Of a DNA stretch of 50,469 nucleotides, positions 9,501 through 16,665 are shown piece after piece. The stretch is taken from assembly GCA_964508295.1 (NCBI GenBank), contig CAZDSQ010000002.1:1-50469 (forward strand). The letters run 5' to 3'. Position 1 is the first letter of the stretch. Every line of letters begins with the position of its first letter. A program made the position numbers and the translations under genes. Below the pieces are notes generated by a model that saw nothing but the letters and a program-made list of their open reading frames with translations, was not told where the DNA came from and made no database searches. This stretch comes from SIG578 sp964508295 (GTDB lineage: Bacteria; Bacillota; Clostridia; Oscillospirales; Ruminococcaceae).

Positions 9501-12500
9501 ACTTTGACGGTTGGATCGTAGTTCCCAGCACTTCTATCGCTACCGCTACCAGAGCAGGCTTCGTGTTCCTTAAGGACGATAACTATTCTTGGTACGGCAA
9601 GACTATCTATCACGGTAATATCAAGATCGTTAAAGACCTTGACATCTTTAAGTCAGCTCACGGTATCCCCGAGTTTGATGTGACCGCAACTAACACCTCG
9701 ATTACTGTTACTTGCGACGCTGAAAATGCTCGCTTCTCTCTTGATGAGCTGAACTGGTATTCTGCAGATGCCTTTAATACAATGCTTGCAGAAACTGAAA
9801 TCACTGTTGGCTCTGAATATACCGTATATTCTAAGAACGCAGGCGCAGTTTACGCTGCAATCGGCGAGACATCTGTCTGGACCATTGACGACACCGCTAA
9901 GAGTATCCTCACAGTTCCTGCTGCAGGCGGAGCTATTTACTATAATAACGCAGGTAATGACGGAAAAATTTGGGGTCTTTACTGGGGACTTACAAGATGG
10001 ACTACATCAGAAGCTACGGATTCTGATAAAGACGGTAACTATGATACAGGTGCTTCTTTCAACTACCAGAAGAGCAATGATGTAAACGGAGAGTATCTGT
10101 TTAAGGCTGTTGTTTACAGCGATGGTACCTATCAGCAGAACTTCCTCCCTGCAACATATATGCTGGGTGTTAACTATAATGCTTCCGCGGATAATACTGT
10201 TGAGGGCGGAAGCTATGAAGGCCAGCTCTATGGAAGTCAGCCTATAAGCGCGCTTTATGACGATGCTGCAGATTACAACTATATTGCTGTACGCCAAAAG
10301 ATAGTTAGGGATACCGAGACAACCATTAACTATCATGTTGGCACAGGCTCCGCTTCCGGTGCAATGTGTAGCTTTGCAAATGTTGTTCTTATCAACTACA
10401 CTGACGGAACACAAACAACTATAACTTCAACTTCAACCGCAAAATCGTACACACTTCCTGCAAATTTTGACGGTTGGATTATTATCCCCAAAGAGAATTT
10501 CTACAGCTCAATTGCTATGGCGGATGTTACGGTTGTCGGAATTCGATACAGTAACCTTGTAGCAGGTGACAGCGTCTACACAGGCGATATTAAGATCATC
10601 GAAGATGATGAAGCGTTTGTTCAGGTTCACTTTACTCCTGACTTTGAGGTAACTTCAGGCGCAACCTCGCTCACAGTTTCAAGCGATGCTGTTGCAAGTG
10701 AAAACGTTGTTTACTCGCTTGATAAAGCAACTTGGCTCACCGCTGATGCATTTAATGCCGCATACGGCGTTGACAATGCCCTTGACTATGATGCAAAGTA
10801 CACGGTATATGCAAAATATGAAAGCGCATCCGTTGACAGTATCGTTGCAAAAACCGTATGGACCGCTCCTTACAGCACCCATAACGGCGACGGCGGCAGC
10901 TACTTCCTGAACGTCTATGATGACGCTGAGGCTAATCCTATGCTCGCAACAAATTACGTTAGCGGAGGTACTTCATATCTCTTTAAAGATGCTGACGGAG
11001 TTTATGGAACTCTTTCATCAACAAGAGGACTTCACATTAAAAATATTAACGGCGAAACCTTCATTGAGATGGACAAAAAAGCCTACAAAGATGAAACGGA
11101 AACAACCCTTGTTGAAGATGTTAACTTTAATGTTAACTACGATTATATCACCTATGGCGAAAATATAACGGGTATTCACAGCTCTGTTGATACAACCAAT
11201 CTAACCCACATGGCAGTAAGGCTCAAGCTTGAAAACGATGAGGGTGTAGATGTAACTGATCCCTCCATATTCAGTATGTATATGAATTACTCGTATACCT
11301 GCGAAAACGGAAACACTCACAGTTATCAGACCAGAGAGACTGACCTTGAAAATGCTTATTTCATAACCACAAGCGGCGACATCATTGATCCAAACTGGGA
11401 CGGCTACGGCTTTAAGTTTACAGATGAGTTTGACGGTTGGGTCGTATTCCCGCTTGATGCCTATGATTATACCAGACAAAATACGGTAACGGTTGACGGT
11501 GTAACACAAAATTGCTGTAAGCCGACCATTACCGGTAAAGAAATGTGGCTCGAAAATATTGGTCACATTCAGATGTGGCTGCACGACACAGGCTGTGGCC
11601 ACGGATGCAGCTCGAGCCGCTGGGCAAGCAGAACCCTCTACTTCGGTGATATGATCGCTCTCGAAGGAACCGATAAGTTCAATGCGGCTCACACCAAGCC
11701 CGACTTTGAGCTTGATGCTGATAACACCAGCATCACCATCACCGATGAATATGAGGATGGCATGGTTCTCTATTCTACCGATAAAGAAACTTGGTTCACC
11801 AAGAGCGAGTTCAACAGCGCAACAAAGAGAACAAGCTTTGTTGAGAACACCGTTTCTGCAATATTCGCAAACGCTGCTGATAAGTCACTTATCACCAGCA
11901 AAACCATCTGGACAATGACCGACTCTGCGACTAACATTCTTGAAGTTCCCGAAGCAGGCGCAAAAATCGGTGTAGACGATTGGTATTATAAAAATGACGC
12001 TTTGAGATATTCAACTCCTTCTCTTCTGAGAAACAGCACTAACAGTAGCTTTGCCTCGGGTGATCTTACCGGCTATCTTTTCAGTGAAACAATAGATGGC
12101 GAGAATTACTTTAAGGTTGATTTCAGCAATGAGGCATTAGAATCAGCAACAACAACTAAGTATTATCAGCTTAACTTTATTCCTATCAACTACTATAATG
12201 GAAGTAACGTTACGGGCTATTTAGACTCGTCAACAGCCACAAATAAGTATTATGACAGAACAATGTTCAGCGAGTACTATAGCGGAACTGAGGATGCTAA
12301 TTATATGGCATTCCGTATTAGAATGACCGGCGGCGATGAAAACGACGCAAGTCAGGTATCTAAGATGTCAATCTGCCTTAGGGCCGCTACGGTAGTTGAC
12401 GAAACGGTGAGAACATTAGCGGGTGCGACTGACGTATCGCAAAATGGCGCAGTTATTATCAACTACACGGATAATACCATAACCGAAATAACAACCTCTA

Positions 12501-15500
12501 CCGAGTATATCGAGATGCCGTCAGACTTTGATGGTTGGATTCTTGTGACCAAAAATTCGATTAACGGCGGAGACGGAACATTTGGCAGCGTTGCCGTTCC
12601 TAGCTTTTACTTTGCTCATAATGCTACCACCTCGACAAACTGGCGCGATAGAAATCTCTATGTCGGTGATATGATGCTTGTCGAAGATCTCGAATCCTTC
12701 AAGCGCGTTTATTACCATCCCGAGTTTGAGGTTGAAGCAAAGGGCAATAACTTTAACGTTACCAATGAAACTGATACAGTTAAATCAGCTCTCTACTCTG
12801 TAGACGGCAGCAACTGGCTTGATATTGATGCATTTAATAAGGTAGAGCGTGAGCTCTTCACAGAGTACACCGTATATGCAAAATATCCCAACGCACAGGC
12901 CAAGAACATCGTCAGCGAGACCCTCTGGATCCGTGACGACAGCGTAGTTATGTTTTCTGCAAATGACGATGCCGATGGTAAGCTTTATTACTCCGGCTAC
13001 ACCTATGGTATAAACGGCCTTGGCTATACTCAGACCGGTTTATTAAAGACGTCAGACGGCAAAACCTACACCACAGGTGACGGCTCCGCTTACTTATTTG
13101 CTGATGAGATCGACGGCGAAAATATGTGGAAGATCGACTTTAACGTTGATGAGGACGGAAATCTCGTTAGGACAAGCGGCGGCGGAACATATATTTACCC
13201 GTTCTATTCCTCACTTAAAGAAAACGGCGTAGCGTTAGCTGACGCGGACGTTGAGTGCCTTGCTGACAACTACACAGATGCAGATGAGTATACCCATCTT
13301 GCTATCCGTGTTAAGTTTGTTGATGACGGTACGGGTAATGCTGTTGCAGACGCAACTCATTCCTTCTCCCTCAACCTTCTTTCTGCTTCCGGTAAAGATA
13401 GCAGCTACGGCGGTTGGGCCGACCACGGCGGTGTTTATTTCATTGATATAAATACAGGTGAAAAGACTGTAGTTGATAAGGCCTCTATGGATCTTAAGCT
13501 TGGCTTTGACGGATACGTTGTATATCCTGCTGACGCTGTAAGACACAGCTCGGGTTACGGCACACTTGCTGATTTAGTTAAGGTTCACATTTTCACTCAC
13601 TGGAACTGCAGCCACTCTAACGTTGCAAAAGCAACAGATAACTGGGCAGGAACCGAGCTTTATATCGGCGATATGAATATCGTTAAGGATCTTGATGCTT
13701 TCATGTTAACAGTCCGTCCTCTCGAGTTTGAGGCGGCGCTTAGCGATGATCGCACCAACCTTGTTGTAACAAACGAGGCTGATACCGAGAAGAGAGCACT
13801 TTACTCAATCGACGGAGTAAGTTGGTTCGATATCGACACAATTCAGACCATCACCTTAGAGGATGATTATCTCTACACCGTTCAGGCTAAATATCCTTGG
13901 TCCGATGAGATCACCTCTACCCAGATCGACACTGCCGCGCCCACTCCGTACAGCACAGGCCTTAACGACGGAGCAAGCTACTTTATGAATGTCTACGATG
14001 ACATCGAGGCTCATCCTTACCTTGCTTATACCACAGCGCTTTCCATTACTGGCGTGAGGGAAATGGGTGAACCAAGTGCTAGCGCAACATTATGTAAGGA
14101 TAGCGAGGGCGTGCATACAGGTACACAATCAACTGCTCGTCTGTTCTTAAGGGAGTTTACGGATGCAAGAGGTAATACCGAAACATTCATAGAACTCGAT
14201 AAGAACGAATCATATGCAAATTGTGTAAATCAGAGTATTTATCCTGATGCTATCACATACGGCGCTCGTTCAAGCGCTGGACTTGATGCTTCTATTGACA
14301 GAACCAATCTTAACTATTTAGCAATCAGACTTAAGATTGAGGATAATAATGAAGCCGATATAACAAGTGGCTTCTACCTTTATATAAACGGCAAGAATAT
14401 GCCTAGAAAAGGTTTAATGAATGCAATTGTTATTGATAATGCAACAGGCACCGTGAGTGGCGCTCCTGCAAGCTGGCAGAAATGGAACTCTCAGGACTTC
14501 ATCTTTACTGGTGATTTTGATGGATGGGTTATCGTTCCAATGGAAGAGTCTTACACCAAGGATACACTCGTGAATGGTACATCATCGGGCCAACTGGCAG
14601 TTCAGCCGTATATGCATAGAGCCTACGAAACATTAGAGGATGGTACTACGGCAACCTGCCATGATGCAAAATCACATGCATTACAGGGATGGGATAACAA
14701 GACTCTCTATCTTGGTGATATCCTTGTTCTTGAAGATGACGATCTCTTTATAAAGACTCGTTACTGCGATAACGGTCTCCACAATCTCGAAGATGTTGCC
14801 GCTGTAGCTGCAACTACCACAACAAACGGAACTGTTGCTCACAAGCACTGTACCGTTTGCGGAGCAAACTTCGATGCAGAAACAGGCACCACCGAGCTTG
14901 ATACAATTATCGAAACCTATGCAGATGTAGTATTCAGAAGCGCATCGCTCACTCTTGATAACAGCACCGCTGTTAACTTCAAGACTGCCGCTATGGATAC
15001 CGAAACATATACAAAGGTATATGCTGAGTTCGCTCTTGAAGGCGTTGATGAGCCTGTCAAGGTTGACACCTACACCGTAGATGACAACGGCACCGCTGAG
15101 GACACAAGTGATGATATGTGGATATTCACCTTCGATGATATCCCCGCTGAAATGATGGGCAACACCATTACTGCTACACTCTATGCAACGGGAGTTGCCG
15201 ACAGTAAACAGTACACCAGTAGCATCGAGTACAGCGTAAAGCAGTACTGTTACAACAAGCTTGAGAAATACGCTGATGATGAGTCGGATTATGCAGTAGC
15301 GTTCAAGGAGCTTATCGTTGATCTTCTCTACTATGGTTCTGCAGTTCAGACCTACACAGGCACAAACGCAGACAACCTTGTAAAAGACGATCTCACAAGA
15401 GAGCAAAAGGCGCTCGCTTCTGCTCAGATTCCTGAAATGAACGGAATGAGAGCTATCTACAACAATCTCACGGATGGCGAAACAACAAAATGGAAGTCCG

Positions 15501-15892
15501 GTAACGTAAGCTTCCAGCACAACGTTCAGCTCAAGTTCAACTTCACGATCAATGACACAGATGAAAACATTTCAAATTACAAGCTTGTATTCTCAAGTGA
15601 TCCTAATGCAATAGATACAGGTTATGAAATTGAGTACTCTGAGTTTGTGGTAGGAAAGAGCGACTACGCTGTTTACTTTGACGGATTTAATGCAACTGAA
15701 ATGGATAGCAATATCTATGTAACAGTTTACAATGGCGATACTCAGGTTAGTGATACTCTTGTATATTCGATCTCGTCTTATGCAAGACAGAAGTACACAC
15801 CTGACGATCCCGCCAACGTACTTTCAAACGTTGTTCTCGCAATGATGAGATACGGCGATGCCGCTGAGGCATTTGCTCCTCTCAATGTTTAA
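6524..15892 (+). CDS. Giant (3,122-residue) secreted multi-module protein
   Basis: Exported giant paralog of the two preceding proteins; GTG start. Signal peptide about 1-26. The TIM-barrel-like domain (about 40-390) has FFWDEP at 155-160 and carries two EF-hand-like loops, DADGDGKISSEE (56-67) and DYDGDGYITGSD (278-289), absent from the paralogs. An Fn3-like domain lies near 440-508. Seven beta-sandwich modules start near 509, 800, 1127, 1459, 1804, 2141 and 2483. Modules two to six are each followed by an Ig-like unit of about 80 residues (near 1046, 1370, 1724, 2065, 2397) with consensus YSxDxxxW...YTVYAKY. Cys-x-His motifs occur at 754-756, 1691-1693 and 2362-2364. A HKHCTVCG zinc-ribbon-like segment (about 2773) precedes a C-terminal domain ending LAMMRYGDAAEAF. 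No sortase motif, S-layer repeat or membrane anchor is visible. Binding of a large surface or dietary glycan is plausible but unproven. Confidence 0.85.
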   Translation: MKKKVLALFLAVVMMITALPFNAFALSYGTQAELEEKTRTMGLAMYGLSSNSANYDADGDGKISSEEKYEEAKAVIKAGYVNQFFIAGDDYLETLVTLCLENDVDFWFSPGKYYSDRVTIETYINNAEYWVNKIRAVNVEVDGVTLNGYDNLLGFFWDEPIWGGLSSADLRTMTEALYKKWGKRNFIVETPYVFAKGWSNDDGVEAITDEALKYVTDVAWDNYAYDVRSYDEISELYGDDPFDKQYDQLMNTDTTLTEDVKVWPNYVKECEANGEEPDYDGDGYITGSDYYKFYSDVMIERFEDLEQDVYVWYYPSAYDAGCTKKAYTGLVVDEGYVDAHINFFSSLLTDYNNKYTYAKPGGLALYTYSDLSDHLPITVTYTDSEGNEAEGQLKTTENPEGSTDGLWTTVAKTLAGDSETAGLVATYSGTALSPLVNNINFGSLDVSDVDSSSITINAVAGYEYTINAGTYDAETGKFTGLQPETTYTITVTRTADSATATFDVTTTAVLPYASGMDDTASYILKMPSNLQHITTHYSWPSSTLSQNSTGNGWYVSASSGKRIDGGYISIVEEDGDYFLNFKLDNNYYEYTDDDGNVTTQDYTNSDGNASVNLSLGNIYRSSKDKGLDSSINTENLKYFAYRFKADAGSEGQVSKFDLYLSMTTDTGTYQKRTERAGNFDLMYLDKSTLALSKMTFEHGITLTEQAYDGWLIIPFDSYTDIDGLSTTSNLDNIVEYMTSYQLFMHHHTDAETYCSHVGGTATSWTDRTLKIGDVMVLEDVNAFVERKQSANVTTENEKNILTVPVDSPITFNPSAFLVDYRKLGNVYGYYWGITRYNNPNFMHYSTSQTIGGEQFFSYEVKEDTYNYKEKVNSDGTKTTASRWYTLFLPANYTLGVNFSATSSNTASYPSLSRGGVLYGEQTIATLYSDAADYNYVAFRLKTEGGKDGETSPVGIHIGTSVNPIDLTGTAVINYNDGTTTTIESGTQIDVPSNFDGWIVVPSTSIATATRAGFVFLKDDNYSWYGKTIYHGNIKIVKDLDIFKSAHGIPEFDVTATNTSITVTCDAENARFSLDELNWYSADAFNTMLAETEITVGSEYTVYSKNAGAVYAAIGETSVWTIDDTAKSILTVPAAGGAIYYNNAGNDGKIWGLYWGLTRWTTSEATDSDKDGNYDTGASFNYQKSNDVNGEYLFKAVVYSDGTYQQNFLPATYMLGVNYNASADNTVEGGSYEGQLYGSQPISALYDDAADYNYIAVRQKIVRDTETTINYHVGTGSASGAMCSFANVVLINYTDGTQTTITSTSTAKSYTLPANFDGWIIIPKENFYSSIAMADVTVVGIRYSNLVAGDSVYTGDIKIIEDDEAFVQVHFTPDFEVTSGATSLTVSSDAVASENVVYSLDKATWLTADAFNAAYGVDNALDYDAKYTVYAKYESASVDSIVAKTVWTAPYSTHNGDGGSYFLNVYDDAEANPMLATNYVSGGTSYLFKDADGVYGTLSSTRGLHIKNINGETFIEMDKKAYKDETETTLVEDVNFNVNYDYITYGENITGIHSSVDTTNLTHMAVRLKLENDEGVDVTDPSIFSMYMNYSYTCENGNTHSYQTRETDLENAYFITTSGDIIDPNWDGYGFKFTDEFDGWVVFPLDAYDYTRQNTVTVDGVTQNCCKPTITGKEMWLENIGHIQMWLHDTGCGHGCSSSRWASRTLYFGDMIALEGTDKFNAAHTKPDFELDADNTSITITDEYEDGMVLYSTDKETWFTKSEFNSATKRTSFVENTVSAIFANAADKSLITSKTIWTMTDSATNILEVPEAGAKIGVDDWYYKNDALRYSTPSLLRNSTNSSFASGDLTGYLFSETIDGENYFKVDFSNEALESATTTKYYQLNFIPINYYNGSNVTGYLDSSTATNKYYDRTMFSEYYSGTEDANYMAFRIRMTGGDENDASQVSKMSICLRAATVVDETVRTLAGATDVSQNGAVIINYTDNTITEITTSTEYIEMPSDFDGWILVTKNSINGGDGTFGSVAVPSFYFAHNATTSTNWRDRNLYVGDMMLVEDLESFKRVYYHPEFEVEAKGNNFNVTNETDTVKSALYSVDGSNWLDIDAFNKVERELFTEYTVYAKYPNAQAKNIVSETLWIRDDSVVMFSANDDADGKLYYSGYTYGINGLGYTQTGLLKTSDGKTYTTGDGSAYLFADEIDGENMWKIDFNVDEDGNLVRTSGGGTYIYPFYSSLKENGVALADADVECLADNYTDADEYTHLAIRVKFVDDGTGNAVADATHSFSLNLLSASGKDSSYGGWADHGGVYFIDINTGEKTVVDKASMDLKLGFDGYVVYPADAVRHSSGYGTLADLVKVHIFTHWNCSHSNVAKATDNWAGTELYIGDMNIVKDLDAFMLTVRPLEFEAALSDDRTNLVVTNEADTEKRALYSIDGVSWFDIDTIQTITLEDDYLYTVQAKYPWSDEITSTQIDTAAPTPYSTGLNDGASYFMNVYDDIEAHPYLAYTTALSITGVREMGEPSASATLCKDSEGVHTGTQSTARLFLREFTDARGNTETFIELDKNESYANCVNQSIYPDAITYGARSSAGLDASIDRTNLNYLAIRLKIEDNNEADITSGFYLYINGKNMPRKGLMNAIVIDNATGTVSGAPASWQKWNSQDFIFTGDFDGWVIVPMEESYTKDTLVNGTSSGQLAVQPYMHRAYETLEDGTTATCHDAKSHALQGWDNKTLYLGDILVLEDDDLFIKTRYCDNGLHNLEDVAAVAATTTTNGTVAHKHCTVCGANFDAETGTTELDTIIETYADVVFRSASLTLDNSTAVNFKTAAMDTETYTKVYAEFALEGVDEPVKVDTYTVDDNGTAEDTSDDMWIFTFDDIPAEMMGNTITATLYATGVADSKQYTSSIEYSVKQYCYNKLEKYADDESDYAVAFKELIVDLLYYGSAVQTYTGTNADNLVKDDLTREQKALASAQIPEMNGMRAIYNNLTDGETTKWKSGNVSFQHNVQLKFNFTINDTDENISNYKLVFSSDPNAIDTGYEIEYSEFVVGKSDYAVYFDGFNATEMDSNIYVTVYNGDTQVSDTLVYSISSYARQKYTPDDPANVLSNVVLAMMRYGDAAEAFAPLNV

Positions 15893-15910
15893 TCAAAAGG
15901 GGTGAATCAA

Positions 15911-16054
15911 ATGAACAAAAAGTATATGGATCCTGAAATGAGCGTAACCCTTTTTGAATCAGTTGACGTAATCACCGCCTCGGGCGACGATGACAGCTTT
16001 GATGACCTTTATGAAGACCAGCAAGCTGTTACCAAAATTACAGGCGTAAACTGA
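15911..16054 (+). CDS. 47-residue acidic peptide linked to the giant gene
   Basis: Short open frame 18 bp after the giant gene, with an AAAGGGGTG ribosome binding site 7-8 nt before the ATG and a strong terminator after it. The product begins MNKKYMDPEMSVTLFESVDV, continues with ITASGDDDSFDDLYED and ends ITGVN. It has no signal peptide or membrane segment and is very acidic in the middle. Small clostridial proteins with a YxxPEM...DVI(T/A)xSG pattern are familiar to me as unannotated genes, but I know of no established function. Context suggests co-expression with the giant secreted protein. It could be a peptide precursor (the DVITASG stretch resembling a processing site), a chaperone or an anchor; all of these are guesses. 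Confidence 0.7.
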   Translation: MNKKYMDPEMSVTLFESVDVITASGDDDSFDDLYEDQQAVTKITGVN

Positions 16055-16087
16055 TTGCTCAAAACATCATTGCAACATTAAGTTGCA

Positions 16088-16120
16088 AAAAAGGCTCCCT
16101 CTAACGAGGGAGCCTTTTTA
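16088..16120. terminator. Terminator after the giant/peptide operon
   Basis: AAAAAGGCTCCCTC (16088-16101) pairs with GAGGGAGCCTTTTT (16106-16119), TAAC loop. The GGCTCCC core recurs in other terminators of this window. Confidence 0.9.
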
Positions 16121-16150
16121 ATGTGAAATTATAAATGCAAAATGTAGAGT

Positions 16151-16207
16151 AAAAAGCCTCCCTTGCCATAAAGGGAGGGGGACCAACCGCAAGGTTGGTG
16201 GAGGGAT
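16151..16207. repeat. Left terminal inverted repeat of the DUF559 element
   Basis: Contains GCCTCCCTT/AAGGGAGG (first hairpin), then CCAACC-GCAA-GGTTGG (second hairpin with a GNRA loop), then GGAGGGATT. The reverse complement of the right end aligns closely over its whole length apart from the second hairpin arms. Confidence 0.7.
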
Positions 16208-16588
16208 TTACACATCAACATTTTTTTTAACGTACATATCTATATACTCGCAAACCCCGTTGAAATTTCTGTTTATTTCATTATTGGGTATCCGAATAAC
16301 TGTTAAATTTCTGTTTTCAATTTTTTCTGTGCGAATTTTGTCCTTTAATATTCCTTTTTCGTCATAGTGCTGTGAGCCGTCAAGTTCAATTATAAGTTTT
16401 GCCTTGTGACAATAAAAATCAACAATATAATTATCAATTACCTTTTGTCTTAAAAAACGAATAGGATAAGAACGTAAAAAATCATACCACAAATGCCGTT
16501 CCTCTTTTGTCATACTTTTTCGTAATGTTTTTGCGTTTTCTGTTAACTTTGTATTATGCTTTCGCTCTATTTCATATCCCTCCAACAA
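16208..16588 (-). CDS. DUF559 family nuclease-like protein
   Basis: A 126-residue protein of the DUF559 family, whose fold belongs to the PD-(D/E)XK/Vsr-like endonuclease group. Seen: the family opening SMTKEERHLWYDFLRS (25-40), RQKVIDNYIVDFYC with D57, then ELDGSQHYD (68-76) supplying the E-x-D-type catalytic residues, and VIRIPNNEI near the C-terminus. The length is normal for the family. The start is uncertain: the only in-frame candidate is TTG at 16588, while GGAGGG lies just inside it. The gene is enclosed by inverted repeats and its stop codon directly abuts the left repeat. It may act on the element's own ends or simply be a passenger. Biochemical function of stand-alone DUF559 proteins is not established to my knowledge. 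Confidence 0.8.
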   Translation of the reverse strand: MLEGYEIERKHNTKLTENAKTLRKSMTKEERHLWYDFLRSYPIRFLRQKVIDNYIVDFYCHKAKLIIELDGSQHYDEKGILKDKIRTEKIENRNLTVIRIPNNEINRNFNGVCEYIDMYVKKNVDV

Positions 16589-16604
16589 AAAATTGACATT
16601 ATTA

Positions 16605-16663
16605 TATCCCTCAGTCTTTTGCTTCGCAAAATCCAGCTCCCTTTAGGCAAGGGAGCCTTTTTT
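16605..16663. repeat. Right terminal inverted repeat of the DUF559 element
   Basis: Begins ATCCCTCAGTC, contains TTTTGC-GAA-GCAAAA (second hairpin) and GCTCCCTT/AAGGGAGC followed by CTTTTTT. Read in reverse it matches the left repeat, with divergence concentrated in the second hairpin, whose arms differ but still pair. Confidence 0.7.
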
Positions 16664-16665
16664 GA

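Larger units (their letters stand above)
16151..16663. mobile_element. Putative DUF559-carrying palindromic element
   Basis: A 513-bp unit bounded by imperfect terminal inverted repeats of about 57 bp (16151-16207 and about 16605-16663), each containing two hairpins and ending inward in GAGGGAT, with one gene inside. Both ends carry A/T-runs so that each outer hairpin terminates transcription leaving the element. No target-site duplication was established. The unit sits between two unrelated transcription units (giant surface operon and addBA). Similar GGCTCCCTT palindromes are common in clostridial genomes in my experience; calling this mobile is inference. Confidence 0.5.

Noticed and set aside
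14681..15520. 279-codon minus-strand frame within the giant gene
   Set aside because: Antisense shadow; no ribosome binding site or promoter, composition unlike a real protein.
16151..16207. CRISPR-like repeat
   Set aside because: Only two copies, inverted, at the ends of one gene; no spacers.
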